Shown one piece after another: positions 1 through 11,824 of a DNA stretch of 64,000 nucleotides. The DNA comes from Raffaelea ambrosiae (Eukaryota; Ascomycota; Sordariomycetes; Ophiostomatales; Ophiostomataceae). Below the pieces are notes generated by a model. It had not been told where the DNA came from, did no database searches, and saw nothing but the letters and a program-made list of their open reading frames with translations. A program made the position numbers and the translations under genes. The stretch spans positions 498,872-562,871 of the forward strand of contig PCDI01000017.1 of the NCBI GenBank assembly GCA_002778195.1. The letters are read 5' to 3'. Position 1 is the first letter of the stretch. Every line of letters starts with the position of its first letter.

Positions 1-1904
1 GGAAGGGGGGGGGGGAGGAAGCACGACAGACAGCACAGAAATGCTTTCTTTTTTTTTATTCTGCATCGATCTTTTGTGCGCTTAACTGCGTATTGCCTCT
101 ATGTGTGTCCTATTCGTTGCGTTGTCTATGCCGACCCTTTTCTTTGCAGTTTTCTAAACAATAGTATCAGGAGAGCAACGGAGGAAAACAGAAAAAGAAA
201 GAACCCCCCCTCCCCCAAAAGAAAACAAAGCAGAGAGATCCGAGAGGCGGATGGCGACACACCAAGAGGACACAAAAAGGTCCAGAACCAAAGAACCGAC
301 CACCAAAGAACCCCCCCCCTCTCCCTAACAGCCAAAACAACCAAAATAACCTAAACAACCAGACAAGGCCGAAAATGGCTCGTTGTGACCAGAGAGTTTA
401 TTGAAATCCAATACACGGATCCCTCCCGATGCAACAAAAAAAAATAAAAATAAAAACCAAGTTACGGTGAGTGTTCTGGACCTTTACATGGTCTCGCCCA
501 AGCATGGATGAATACTCGACATCCCTTCCCACGGCCTGCCTGGTCTCATAGTCTGTCAGCCTCTTGTCTTCCTTCGACAGGCCACGCCGTTCAAGGGGCG
601 GTTGGCATGTCGAAAAACGCTGAGAACCAGGTTCGCGGACAGGCTCGTCTAGACAGACTCGTCCTCCCTCCGGCCAAGATCGGTATTTCGGGACGTATCA
701 AAACTGGCGCACACCATACCAACAAGTTCAGAAACCAACTCAGAGACCGCCACATCGACTCGGTCTCCATTGTACCTGATCGTGCTCGTCCCTGCTTTCC
801 ATGTCTACGACTACGCAGAGTCTCTCTTCCTCTCTCCCTTGACTGCCGGTGTCGACGAACCGCCTGATCTCTGGCCACTTGTTTTTCCCCGGCACTTTTT
901 CACTCTACGGCGAATCTGACTCCTCGATAGTCTTGCCCCTCCCGGCGATTCAAAGGAACACGCGCTTGCCGGTCAGGAACAAGCAGCGGATCTGCCTTCA
1001 GCCGTTCCCCGAGAGGTAGGTCACTGCTTTGTAACTACACCGCAAAAAAAAAAAAAAGATAGAAGTGACTAGCAAGCGCCGGCGCCACCAGCACGTCAGC
1101 GCAACGCTCTTCCGGCCCTCTCTCGTGGGCGATACGCACTCTGTTGTCTTGGGGGCTTTTTTTTGGTGGTGGTGGTGGTGGTGGTGCAACAGCGCCTGGC
1201 TTTCTCGGCAGCCGATTGGCTGTTCTTGGTCTCTACTCGCTGCTATTGCTGTTCTTGGTCTCTACTCGTCCTGCTATTTGCTGTCCCTTGGTCGGTCTCT
1301 GTTGATCTTTTTTCGGCATGCGCATGCACCCTGGGCAACCTTTGCAGCGACGGCTTGCCTGTGAATGGCCCGTTTGCGTGTGCGTTTGGGTTTGTTCCCT
1401 CGCTTGGGTTTCGTTCTTCCGACCCCCCCGATCTACCTTGCGCGCGCGCGGCCCCTGCGATCTGATCTCTTTTTCGAGTCTGGTTTGTGTTTCGTTTTGT
1501 TTCGAAACTGTAAGCGCGATACTTTTTTTCTTTTTTTTCCCAGACGATCGCAAGAAGACCCTGCGATTTCCCCCGGGGACGTGCGCGAGAGAGGGGCGGG
1601 GGGGGCGTGCCAAGGGGAAGGGAAGGAGGGGGGGGGGTTGCGAATGCTGTGAAATGTTGGAACGGTTTCACCTTGTTTTGGGGGATTGTTCAGCACCGAC
1701 TATCACATACTCGGTTGGGTGTCCAGGCGCGAGAGGGGAGTCTTCGCAGGGACAAGAGCACAGAGGGAACGGACCACACGCTTAGGCAGAAAGGCACAAG
1801 GGCAAAAAAAGCACCGAGGAGATCATCACGAAACCACACGCACCCCTCTCCTCGCTGGGACGAGACGAGGGGGTCGCGTGCGGTGGATGGTGACGCAAGA
1901 GAAA

Positions 1905-1926
1905 GGGAGAGAGAGAGAGAGAGAGG
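1905..1926. repeat. GA dinucleotide microsatellite
   Basis: About eleven GA units lie in a purine-rich part of the left spacer. No gene is nearby. Confidence 0.85.
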
Positions 1927-2116
1927 CTCACAAGCCTGCGCGTGTCAGCCCCGAAAGAAAACGCGACCCAAGACGGGGGAGGGGAAAAAAAAAAACCACT
2001 TTACGCCAAAATGGGGTAGGCCATGTGTGGTTATGGCCAGCGCACAATAGACGGAACTATCCAACGAGTTGGTTGTCACATGGACTTGTCCTTCCACGTG
2101 TGGATACTGGACAAAA

Positions 2117-2162
2117 CAACGACGAAGACGACGACAACGACGACAACGACGACAACAACGAA
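2117..2162. repeat. GAC/AAC trinucleotide repeat
   Basis: An imperfect trinucleotide tract alternates GAC and AAC units. It lies in non-coding DNA and has no supported reading frame. Confidence 0.8.
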
Positions 2163-2754
2163 AAGATCCAAGAGTTCGGGCAAAAACAGCTGGTGTGCGG
2201 TGTAGACAGTAGGTGAGAGAAAACTCTTGGGGAGGAATGACCAAGAATCCTTTTGGTTTGTTGAGCCTGTGATAGGCGGGGATCGTGGGACAGCAGCAAC
2301 GGACGAATCCTATCTGATGTGTTGTTGCCTCTATGCATGAACACATTAATAGTTATTAGCTGGATCGTAGTATTCTGGGCCCGGCCTGGCGTTTTTGTGC
2401 TTGCCTTGGCAACGTAAGGTGCGTAGTAGTTGGATAGAGGGTTTCGAAAGGCACAGAAAGAGAAAGAGCAAGAAGAAAGAAAAAAAGAATGCAGGCACCT
2501 CGTGAGCAGTCAGCACTCATCGTCCGTGGATCATCCCTGTGGGATGCGTGGATGCTTGTATGCACCCGGAGTCTGGTTGTGTGTGCCTGTCCTGAATCCC
2601 ACCCAGGGCCAGGGAGCAAGGGCGGTCCGCTACGTGGCGACCGGCATCCGGGCCTGCCATAGGTCTCTACGACTGAGCAATAACCAGAAAGTACGAGTAG
2701 CCTTTTTTTGTGGCCTGCAAGGGCCCATGATGTGGAAGGATCTTGGGATGGCCA

Positions 2755-2822
2755 CTCACACACCGCACACACATACACACACACATATACTAACACACAC
2801 ACACACACACACGCGCGCGCGC
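2755..2822. repeat. CA microsatellite running into a CG tract
   Basis: An interrupted CA array of about 55 bp passes directly into about five CG units. Nearly the whole tract alternates purine and pyrimidine, the kind of sequence able to adopt left-handed Z-DNA. It lies in non-coding DNA. Confidence 0.85.
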
Positions 2823-5786
2823 ACCTACCCACCAGAACAGAGTTTTCCCTGTGCCCTTTTTCTTTCTCGTTTGGTTCCTCCCTCTTGTGTGCATGTCTCT
2901 TCCGTCTCGGCCACACCATCAGGTTTGTCTTAGTCTGGGCAGCGCCGGAGAGCAACATAAACAAGCCCACCACCAAGAAAGAAGAGCCGAGAAGAGGAAG
3001 GGGAAAAAAAGGGCGCAACGATGGCAGGGAGAAATGGGGAGGGCTTTCGATTTCTCCGGCGAGAAGGGAAGCCACCGAGAGCCAGAGCCCTGCCTACATC
3101 CAGGCATCCAACTACTATATACATACTTTGTGGTTGCATAGCAAACAGCCACCACGTCACATGCAGATGGGGTGGTGCAGGGAATCCTCATCGAAAGCCA
3201 TCTTTCTCGGTACGGTTTTTGACTCTCGTGTGACTTCTGTTTTTGTCCTCGTGGATCTCGTTTCGAGGCTTTCGAGGACTTGTGAACGGAAAAAACGCAC
3301 GAGCAAGACAACAACCAAGACACCCCCCCCCCCTCAAAAGGAAGAAGGCATTTTGCTTGGATTGGAGGCCTGCTCTGTAACCTTGTCTTTCATGGGACTA
3401 TCTTTCATGGGACGAGGTCCGAGAGACCGAAACAGGGAACACGTCTCCTCCAATTCATCGAGAGAACGATTTGTCGTGCTGGTGGACACCCACGATGCAT
3501 CCACCCAGACTCGGGATGTCCATGCTACTTTGTATGTACACTTGTCAAGCACACAATACACAAGAGTCTAGAAGTGTCGGTGAACCTGAGAATGGGGAGC
3601 ACGTTTCCCCCTTTGTTTTTTTTTCTCTCTCTCTCTTTCTTTCTCCCCTGGTACCCTCCTCCGGGGGAATATTCCGGAAGAGGGAAGCGAGAGGCGAGAG
3701 ACGGGACGGCCTTTATTTCCAAAAAAGTGGGTAAAAAAAGAAAGGAGCCCTCGTAAGGTGTGTGCGTTCACCGCGGGATGGCTCATTCACTGTGTACAAG
3801 CCGGGCAAGGGGAGAAGGAGAAGTATGAACCGACATTGTGGAGGCGAGGGATGGAGAAGGGACCGGAGACTTGGGGGAAAAAAAGAGAGAGACAGCGTGA
3901 GCGAGCGAAGAAAAAAGGGAAGAGAAAGCGAGCAAAAAGAAGGCCACCAGTATTTGTGATGGGAGATCGGTGAGATGAGCCCTCCATTCTTCCACCGAAG
4001 GATGTGCTTCCTTGGTGCAAGCCCGGATGCGTTTTCCAGATAGGTGCAGTTGCAGCAAGAACACCTACATATGTAGCAGTAGGCAGGTGCATGCAGGGCC
4101 TGCGGGGATGCAAAATTTTCTCGCTATCTCAGGGATCTCTATTGTAATAGATGTTGACAGTGCTGCTTTTTTTTTTCCGGCAAGGACACAGACAGGAACG
4201 CGTATCTGTTCTACCCATAGACCCCAAGAGAAACCATGGCGACCTGCTCGTCAGGTTTCCCATGTACCTATACAAAGACTGAGTACATACCCTGTACTCT
4301 CGACAACGCGCACGTCAAGAAAGACGAACGTCGACAAGGACGTTGTCATGCCGTACAATGCACTGGACATGCTCCACCGGAGAGCGGTCGACAAGCAGTA
4401 GGCCTGATTCCAGTCGGCTCCCCAGGCCTGGTGCTAGCACGAGAGCACAGCAACGACCGCTTTGCCTGGCGTTTCGATGAAGCTTGCGACGCAAGACAGC
4501 GGACGCCTGTAGTTTGCCTGGCTCGCGACTCCTTGACTCGGATAGATTGCATGCGCCAAGAGCGAGGACGTTCACCAGATGCACCCCTCTGGCGGCTTAC
4601 ATGTCCTGCTTCCAACAGTGCACACACTAAAAACAAGGCTGCTCAGCTTGCTTTGACCACGCTTGTCTACACGGACTGCATCTGGATAGGTGTAGCACCA
4701 ACAATCACAAACTGCGCCAAAAAGTATAGAGGCTGTTCAGAGATTCTTTCCCTTTGCTTCTATATTTTGGGGTTTTTATTTATTTATTCATTTATTTTTT
4801 TTTTGGTTTCGTTCACTGAAAGTGGCCTCCAAAACGGGCTCTGTACGTCATGGAAACTAGCCGAGGTTGAGGCCGAACAAGCTTGGCCTTGTCAACTCCA
4901 AATTGGGGTGCAATTGCGTCAAGCTCAATTCCCAATCCGGCAGCAACTCAGTCGGCTAGCACGCCGATCAATCCCACCAACACCCGAGGCTATTTTAAAA
5001 GCATCTTCAAATTACCTAATCTCTCTTTTCTTGTAATTTTTTAATTTTTAATGCAGTCCCCTCTCTTTTTGGTATCATGTGTTTTTGTTTACGTTTATGT
5101 TTTTTGTGTGTGCTGCGTTTGGTGTTGGCTTGGACCAGAGTCTGAGCACACCTCCATTACACGTTAACGAAAACGGAGGACATCGTCCGCATGTTCTTCC
5201 CAGAAAAAGCCAGTGTACGGTACTCCAGGAACAATGCAGGGCCTGGGTGCAGGGACCACCCCTCCCATCCTCTTTTGTACTCTCTGTAGACAGGATCCGG
5301 TCAGTGCTTGGTCAGTGCTTGGTTTGTGCTGGGTTCCTTCCAGGGATGTCGGTTTCAATCCGTCACGACAGTTGGCCCGTGAGTAAGGAAAAGACGCCCA
5401 CTACGCACGCAGGGCCGCTCGTCCTGTTACTAAGGTTTCTGCAAAAGTATGCGCGGCTAGAGTATGTTTTGCGCGCGGAACAGAACGGACTGCGAGCATA
5501 GAGGATCGACATAGACTAACGGCAGAAACGGTGGGAAGGTACCAAAACAACAAAAAAGAGGCCCCCCCCCCCCCCAAGCAACGCTTAGCGAACACGGGAA
5601 GGGGTGTGGCCAGTCCTGCGTTATTCGCACATAGTACTCCACACTATTTAGAGACAACACCAGGGATGAACGCCCAGCAAATCAAGCATCTCACAGCATG
5701 AGTAGCAACAAGAGTCAACCCCGAAAGAATAAACAAACAGCTGAGAGAAAACATGAGTGCCAAAACAAACCAAAACAAAGAAAAAG

Positions 5787-6431
5787 TCATTGCCGAAGGA
5801 AGCATGAATAATAGAACCGACTCGTAGTCCGTATGGGAGTTAGTTGTGCTCGTCTTCGTTCATCCCTGTTGTGGGGAGACTTTTTTGTCTTCTTGACCCC
5901 AGGAGACTCTTCTTTCTTGACCACGACAAGAGGAGACTCTTCCTTTTTGACAGGAGCGGGCGTCTCCTCTTTCCTGGTAACTGCAGACCGTCGTGCGACA
6001 TCGGCCTCATCTTTCCGAACCATCGAGGCAATCCTCGAACGGTGGACCGCTGGTCCCTCAAACTCCTCGTCGCGGCGCTTCCTCTCATTCTCGGCAACAG
6101 CCTGGAGATGCACAAGGCGCATGATAGCCTGGAGACCGCTCATCGTCGAAGAGACAGGACGTTCCGGGAGCACAATCCTTTTGCTCCCCCCTGCTTCGAG
6201 AGCAGCCTCGTCAATTTCGGTCCGACCGTAGAGTACTGATGCTGCGGCTCGGTTGGTCAGCCCCGTGATGATCGGATCGTCACATAATATGGGACAAGGA
6301 TATGCGTTCGAGGTAGCCGGTCCCTAGTCCGTGTCGTGAAGTTTCGCGGCCAAAACATCCCCCAGGGCTTCATCGAACTCAAAGCTTTCGGGCTTCTCGA
6401 GCTCTGGCTCGTCGGTTTCTGGGGCAGACAT
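5787..6431 (-). pseudogene. Hypothetical 214-codon ORF broken by one in-frame TAG
   Basis: Reading the minus strand from the ATG at 6431, 35 codons of acidic, protein-like sequence (MSAPETDEPELEKPESF...) run into TAG at 6326-6324. The same frame then continues open for another 178 codons to the stop at 5787. The downstream part has a folded-looking segment (CDDPIITGLTNRAA, GLQAIMRLVHLQAV) and a Lys/Glu-rich tail with repeated VKKEESP units. I recognise no family. The TAG could be a base error, a recent nonsense mutation, a programmed readthrough site, or the end of an unseen intron, since TAG is also a valid acceptor. No GT donor gives a normal-length intron between the ATG and the TAG, so splicing within this model is unlikely. 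Being a gene at all is an inference from frame continuity and composition. Confidence 0.4.
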
Positions 6432-6937
6432 TTCCAGCCCGGAGACTTATGGCGGGAAGAGATGTGGCCAGGAGGACTATTGCTGGGACCAGACGTTGGA
6501 TTTATCTTCGCTTTTCGCCACGTTGACAGCTATGATGAGATAGTGTGCTGCTTCGGATGTATATTTTTTTTTCTTGGCCTTGTGAGTTCCCCGGCTAAGG
6601 AAGACAAGAAAATAACGACAGAGAGCCCAAGATGTGGGATAGCAATGCGTAACCTGTTTGCGCTAGATTTCGGATTCCGTCCTCACCGCAGCGTGGATGA
6701 TAATGTTCACAAATCGCTCTGGTTTCAGAACGCTGTCGAGAAACCCTGGTCACCGGTTAGATAAACAAAGGAAAAAAAAAAAAAACAGCAAAACAACAAC
6801 AAAACAACAACAACGGGGAACAAAGGCAGGCACGAACTGGTCACGTAAAAAGGGCTTGCCACGTCCACCGGGTTTGTACCAGTAGCTACTTCCGAGTTGA
6901 GTGGATATGCTGAATGAGAGAGAGCCAGCTCTCATGC
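6432..6937. other. Spacer between two minus-strand genes
   Basis: About 500 bp with an A-rich tract near 6771-6820. It would contain the 3' end of the gene at 6938-7915 and the promoter of the broken ORF. No further coding signal is seen. Confidence 0.5.
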
Positions 6938-7915
6938 TCAATAATCATCATCATTTTCCGTCGATAGATCCCCTATCCTTCCACCACCGTCGCCCAGCAC
7001 CTCGCCCAATTTGACGAGCGTAGATTCGTAAACCCTGGCAACGTCCATGTGCAGTTCTTCCTCATCCTCGTCCAGCTCACTGTATTGGTGACTGGCATCG
7101 GTGTTGCCTTCTCCATCTGCCCCCTTCAAATAGTCGGCGCCTTCTCCTTCTTGTTGCTCCGAGTGTGATTCAGTATGGTTATACTGCTGTTGTTGCTGAG
7201 ACTGGTTTTCGTATTCAGCCTCGTCGATCGGGTCGGGCGGGCCTCGACTCATGACCTCCACAACAGCAACGCGTGTCAGCTCGGCCATGCTTCGACACCG
7301 CACCATGTCTGTGCGCGTCATGCCCGCACGCAGCCCGGCTTCGAATCCCGGCAATGGGTCTCCGGTCGCCATGTCTTCGCCGGCCAGCAGACTGGCAAAG
7401 CAATGATCGAGCTTGTGGAGGACAGACAATGTAGCCCGTGGAGAGGGGGCGAAGCCGTCCATCCAGGTCACGAGCTCACCGGCCACGTTTAAAAGATATG
7501 GAATTTGCAAGCTGGCTGTACAATCGGTTAGCCCGGCGAATGTGCATCCTTTTGCTTCTTCTTTTCCTTGCAACTTACGTGTGCCAGACAACCATATGAT
7601 GTTCAGCAGGTCTTCCACGTCCCGACAGAGCTCGCCCATGGACCGGTAGCCGACGACATCGTCGTCAGGTTCAGGGATGCCAAACTTTTTGACAAACCGC
7701 CGGCTGATGTGCAGCATCCGCTCCTCGACATAGCGGCGGACCAGGTCTTCCTTGGACGAGCCTGGCCGCAAGGCGTGCTTCCTGGGATGCGGTAATGGTG
7801 GGCCAGACACTTGGCTCCGTGCTGACGAAGAAGTATGGCTTGGAGTGGGTGATAGCAGTCCTGTGGTGCGTAGGAAGCCTCCGGGGCCCGGCGATGCAGG
7901 ATCCGGCTCGGCCAT
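6938..7915 (-). CDS. Conserved fungal protein of unknown function (one intron)
   Basis: The ATG is at 7915 on the minus strand. The frame is open throughout, but 7578-7516 is a clear 63-nt intron with GTAAGT donor, GCTAACC branch site and TACAG acceptor. It is a multiple of three and stopless. Splicing restores the segment WLSGTPSLQIPYLLN and gives 304 residues. The N-terminus is Pro/Ser-rich with a TTGLLSPTPSHTSSSARS stretch. A charged helical block (EDLVRRYVEERMLHISRRFV) and a central helical region follow. The C-terminus is Gln- and Asp/Glu-rich. From memory, proteins with this layout occur across Pezizomycotina and are sometimes labelled as meiotic recombination (Dmc1-like) proteins. I see no Walker motif or RecA core, so that label is not supported. 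Function unknown. Confidence 0.85.
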   Translation of the reverse strand: MAEPDPASPGPGGFLRTTGLLSPTPSHTSSSARSQVSGPPLPHPRKHALRPGSSKEDLVRRYVEERMLHISRRFVKKFGIPEPDDDVVGYRSMGELCRDVEDLLNIIWLSGTRKLQGKEEAKGCTFAGLTDCTASLQIPYLLNVAGELVTWMDGFAPSPRATLSVLHKLDHCFASLLAGEDMATGDPLPGFEAGLRAGMTRTDMVRCRSMAELTRVAVVEVMSRGPPDPIDEAEYENQSQQQQQYNHTESHSEQQEGEGADYLKGADGEGNTDASHQYSELDEDEEELHMDVARVYESTLVKLGEVLGDGGGRIGDLSTENDDDY

Positions 7916-8617
7916 GGCTGCTAGACTATAGCGTGTTTAGAGTTTCGGGAGTGTTGCGTGTGATTTGGGGGAGCTCCAATATCTGTGCAGATGCTCGGGT
8001 TACCATTCAGATAGGCTCCACCTGCTGGCCTCGAAAAGGGCTGTTGCCACAACATATAGTTCCTGCAATAGACTGCAATAGGAAGCTGCTTGTGACCCGT
8101 GGCATGAGCAAAGAGTCACGCCTTGCTGTTCTTGTTTTCCCACAACCCAGCATCAGGAGACGTCGGCTGTGCTTGCCAAGGCAAGGGAGCACTATCAGAA
8201 AAGCCAGCCAGACACGCTTTAAAAAAAGGGCGGCAGGTCATGGGGAGCCTTGTGCAGAGCTGTTTCGGGAGAGCTTTCTAGCGGGGTAAGCGCTGTAACA
8301 CGCCATCAAATGTTCTGGAACCAACGGTGGTAGCGCGATACTGGAGCTTTGTTGCCCAACGCCACACAGAACCAGGTCACGGGCTGTCGGCTTTTACGGG
8401 AGCTTGCGCCACACGCGGCACTGGATCGGGGGCGGAGGGGAGGGGAGCCAGACTTTGTGTGGCGCACGTGCATCGCCCGAGAAAGAATGGGCATCAGAGG
8501 AAAAAAAAAAATTCTAGTCGAGAACGATCGCAGACACACATCCAGCCCAACTCCTCAGCAGCCCACCCGTCGCTCCTGTCTTGCGCACTTTCTCAACAAA
8601 CCACAGACCAGCTCAAG
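7916..8617. other. Divergent promoter spacer
   Basis: This 700 bp spacer separates the minus-strand gene ending at 7915 from the plus-strand gene at 8618, so it should carry both promoters. No TATA box or other defined site stands out. There is a short A-run near 8502-8511. Confidence 0.5.
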
Positions 8618-8901
8618 ATGTACCAGCCGAAGCAGATCATCCAGGTCGAGCGGGCCGGCGGCCGCACCATTGCCCAGAAGGGCACCTTCCGTTCCGCCTA
8701 TGACGCCCTGACGTCGCCCGAGAACGCCGCCGTGGTCAAGAGCATTGCCGCCTTTGCCGTCGGCACCGCCTTCCTGGCCAGCTCCTGGGGCGAGTTCCTG
8801 CTGCCTCCGTAAGTTTCTTGAAAGAGTGCACGGGCGCCGAACTCTCTTTCATTTGTACTTGCTTTTTTTTCGCTGACACCCTCGTTCGCACCAGTCAATA
8901 A
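8618..8901 (+). CDS. tom6: TOM complex subunit Tom6-like, mitochondrial outer membrane
   Basis: Exon 1 is 8618-8808 and exon 2 is 8895-8901. The intron at 8809-8894 has a GTAAGT donor, a GCTGAC branch site and a CAG acceptor. Exon 2 supplies only the last base of a proline codon, one glutamine codon and the stop. The product is 65 residues: a basic, polar N-terminal half, a SAYDALTSPENAAVVKS segment, one hydrophobic helix (about residues 43-57) and a short LLPPQ tail. This tail-anchored layout and the C-terminus resemble fungal Tom6, which stabilises the Tom40 translocase pore. The assignment rests on remembered family features and was not searched. Another small single-pass mitochondrial protein is the main alternative. 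Confidence 0.65.
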
Positions 8902-9909
8902 ATCCTATGCCTTTTTGCATTCTAAACTCGAAAACCACGACTGCCACCGCACGTAGCGACAGCTTATGTGCGTCGGCGACTGCCAACAAGGAGCCCGGGC
9001 TCTTTTTGTATATACGATACCACGATGATACCTGTACGATGTCAGGAAGAGGAGACGGCTGGAAAACGCAGCAACATAAAAGTGATAGGGCCAGAGTGGC
9101 TGATAGGATTGGGTTTGGGGATTATGGGCTGGGAAACGGACGGCGAAAGCATGTTTTCTGGGACCCCAATGCTAGATTACTAGATGTGCGTTACCACATC
9201 ATGAAATTCCTCTCTTCTGAATACTAGCACGAAATTTGTGCAACTGTCCGCAGCGACAGCCGTTATGAACAAGAGTGACCTCAACCCAGATTCTCGACAA
9301 CTTGGGAAGTTGCCTTCAACCTGGTTCAACTAGGCATCATTGGCCAACGTGAAATTGGGTCAAGTGGATGAGGCAACTGTACCCGGCACAGCCAATGCGT
9401 TGCGGGTTAGTGTCTTCGTCGCCAGTTTACCCGCCATTGCTCTGCACTCAACCGAATATCCGACATGGTGCAGAATAAGAGCCAAGTATGAGACCGCGAT
9501 ATTTACCGGAAGACGAGGAATTCCACGGCATTCTACCAGTTATCGTGGCGAGATGTTCTTTCTCTCGAAATCACTCGCAATATGGGTATATCCTGCTAAG
9601 CCGGGCCACTGGCCTGCTGGCCACCAAAAACCACTACTTGGCGAAGTTGATAACCCGAGATTTGGTTGTTTCCCATAATTCAAACGATATCAGAAAGGAG
9701 GGGCCTATGGGCTTAAATGCATGCTTGGGGAGCAAGTAGCTAGCACGCCGTGCTTGTGATATGACCAACAGGAGGCTCCTGAGGAAGATGCATGGTTTTT
9801 TGTGTGTCCTACAATAGACGGTCTAGAATCTAGAATCCGAGCAAAGCCTCTCGGTCTGTATTTTGCTCCTGCACTATCGAGTTGTTTTCTTCTTTCTTTT
9901 TCTTTTCAA
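8902..9909. other. Spacer upstream of the secreted protein
   Basis: About 1 kb with no convincing ORF. It contains the 3' region of the Tom6-like gene, mixed-composition sequence, and a T-rich leader just before the ATG at 9910. Confidence 0.5.
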
Positions 9910-11824
9910 ATGTCTTCTCTTTTGCGTCTTGCTGTGCTCGTGGCTTCGGCCACGGCAGCTGTTGGCCAGGTCCTCGACGACGATCCGCCTCCGCCGCCCC
10001 CAACAGTGATTCCCGGCTGCACCACCAGCTCGTTTGCGATTCCCAGCTGGTTCGTGAGCAACTTTACGTACCAAAAGGCAGACGATGTGGCCGAGTTCAA
10101 CCTCCTGAACCGGGCCACCAACACCGCGGCAGACCTCGCATGCGCCAACAGCACCACCCGGAGCCCCGACAACAACCTCTGGTCGCGCTGCTTCGTCACT
10201 AACAACGACGGCAACAAGACTGACGAAGAGGCGCTGCTGGTACTGGTGCAGGTCGCCGCCAATAGCTCGGCGGCCAACCTGCTCATCAGCCAGGGCTGGA
10301 CATGCAGCGACCGCAATCTGAGCCACCCGTATGTGACAGACAACAGCGGAGAGAGGAACAGTGCGGAAGGATGCCTTTGTTTTTCTCTCTCTCTCTCTCT
10401 CTCTCTTTTCTAACGAATGCAGAATCAAGTTTGCGGCGACGGGAAGCACCTCCCTGGCCATGCGCTGCACCGACTCGGCTTGCGCCCAGGCTAACGACGC
10501 GCAAGACACTGCAGACACCAAAAATGCCGCCGTGCTCATCAAGGGCTCCCTCCAGAACCCCGTCGCGCTCACGCCCGCCTACGCCAAGGGCCCCATCGGC
10601 CACAGCCAGGCGAGCTGTGCGCGCGGCGCGGCGCAGCCGCCGCAGTGGTCCCTCCAGTCGGTCTACTATCTGAACCAGACGGGCGACGACGGCAAGACGT
10701 CGATCGCGTCCCAGACGCTCATGCTGCAGGTGATCAACCACGACATTGGCTACCAGGCCGGCTGCGTGGGGTTCCTGCCGGACGACCTGTCGACGCGGCC
10801 GACCGCCTTCAACTGCTCGGGCCAGGGCTACGACTTTGTCGGCAAGGACCGCTACCGCATCCAGACGCAGGCCCTGTTTGAGCCGGCGACCTTTCGCTTG
10901 ACCGTGAACCAGACCTGGTACTGCGACGAGGATCCGGCCAGTCCGTAAGTCTCCAAAGACAGAAGACAGAAAAGGACTCGCACGCCCCATTTCGCACCCA
11001 CCTGTATTCTTTCTTCGTCTAACCAAACAAACAGGGTGAGCATCTCGGCGAGCGGCAGCATGGTGCTGCCGCTGAACTGCACCAGCGTGCCCATCAACGC
11101 AACCGACGGCGGTGCTCCCGGCAACAAGACGACCTGTGTCTCCGACGGGGACATTGTCATCAAGGGCGAGCAGCCCGGCCAAGCGAGCAAGCTGCCGCCA
11201 TACTCGATCGAGGATCCGCTGCCGACACCCGACGGCTGCACGGTGTCATCGGTGGTGTCGCCGGCGTGGACGTTTAGCGGCTTCGAAGTTGACGGCCCAG
11301 CTGCCAATGCCACGAGCAGCAGCAATACATCGGCATCGGCATCGTCGTCGTCGTCGTCGTCGTCATCGGTAGGGTTCAATGTCAAGCTCACGACAGCCAC
11401 CAACGAGTTTCCCTATCCGACCAGCATCTACCAGGGAGCCGCGGTGGCCGGGAGGCCACACTGGTACACATGCACATTTGGACCTGGAGAGGTACCGATG
11501 GCGCCGTACAACTGCTCGTTCACATACGACGCGGCAACCAAAGAGATCACTTTGGCGGCAGACTGGATTTGCAGCGACCTCGATGCCAAGCATCCGTGAG
11601 TGTCCCTCTCTGAACAAGACGAAGGGAATTTGGATTTGCGACTAACACAGCAAAGAATCCTGTTCAGCGGTGTAGCCAAGACCACGGTCACCCAGCCGCT
11701 GGCCTGCTCGACCACCCCGAGCGGCCAGTCTCAATGCTTCACAGATGAAGACACGACCTGGACAGCACCGATCTCCAACGTGACCTGGGGACCGGCGGAC
11801 AACACTATACTGGCGGCGTCATAG
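9910..11824 (+). CDS. Secreted three-module protein, function unknown
   Basis: There are four exons: 9910-10328, 10423-10944, 11035-11595 and 11656-11824. All introns have good donors (GTATGT, GTAAGT, GTGAGT) and CTAAC branch sites. The product is 556 residues. It begins with a signal peptide (MSSLLRLAVLVASATAAVG), then an Asp/Pro linker, then three related modules rich in Cys and N-glycosylation sequons. Each module has an aromatic PxWxxxxF-like opening and ends with a W-x-C-x-(D/E)...P signature, at WTCSD, WYCDE and WICSD. An intron interrupts each module in phase 2 inside the proline codon after that signature (P140, P314, P501). No membrane anchor or catalytic motif is visible. Extracellular location is inferred from the signal peptide. 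I do not recognise the family; an effector or cell-surface role is only a guess. Confidence 0.85.

Larger units (their letters stand above)
1..5786. other. Gene-free left spacer rich in simple repeats
   Basis: No reading frame here combines a plausible start, coding-like composition and splice sites. The sequence is dominated by homopolymers, pyrimidine tracts and microsatellites: GA near 1905-1926, GAC/AAC triplets near 2117-2162, and CA/CG near 2755-2822. The longest open frame, 4236-5036, has no recognisable domain and ends in translated T-rich DNA, so it is not called. The stretch may hold non-coding transcripts or decayed elements, but nothing shows this directly. Confidence 0.6.

Noticed and set aside
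2356..3075. A 239-codon minus-strand frame crossing the CA/CG repeat
   Set aside because: Much of it is translated microsatellite, with no conserved motif.
4236..5036. A 266-codon frame in the left spacer
   Set aside because: No domain, no coding-like composition, and an ending in translated T-rich DNA. Frames this long can occur by chance in GC-balanced DNA.
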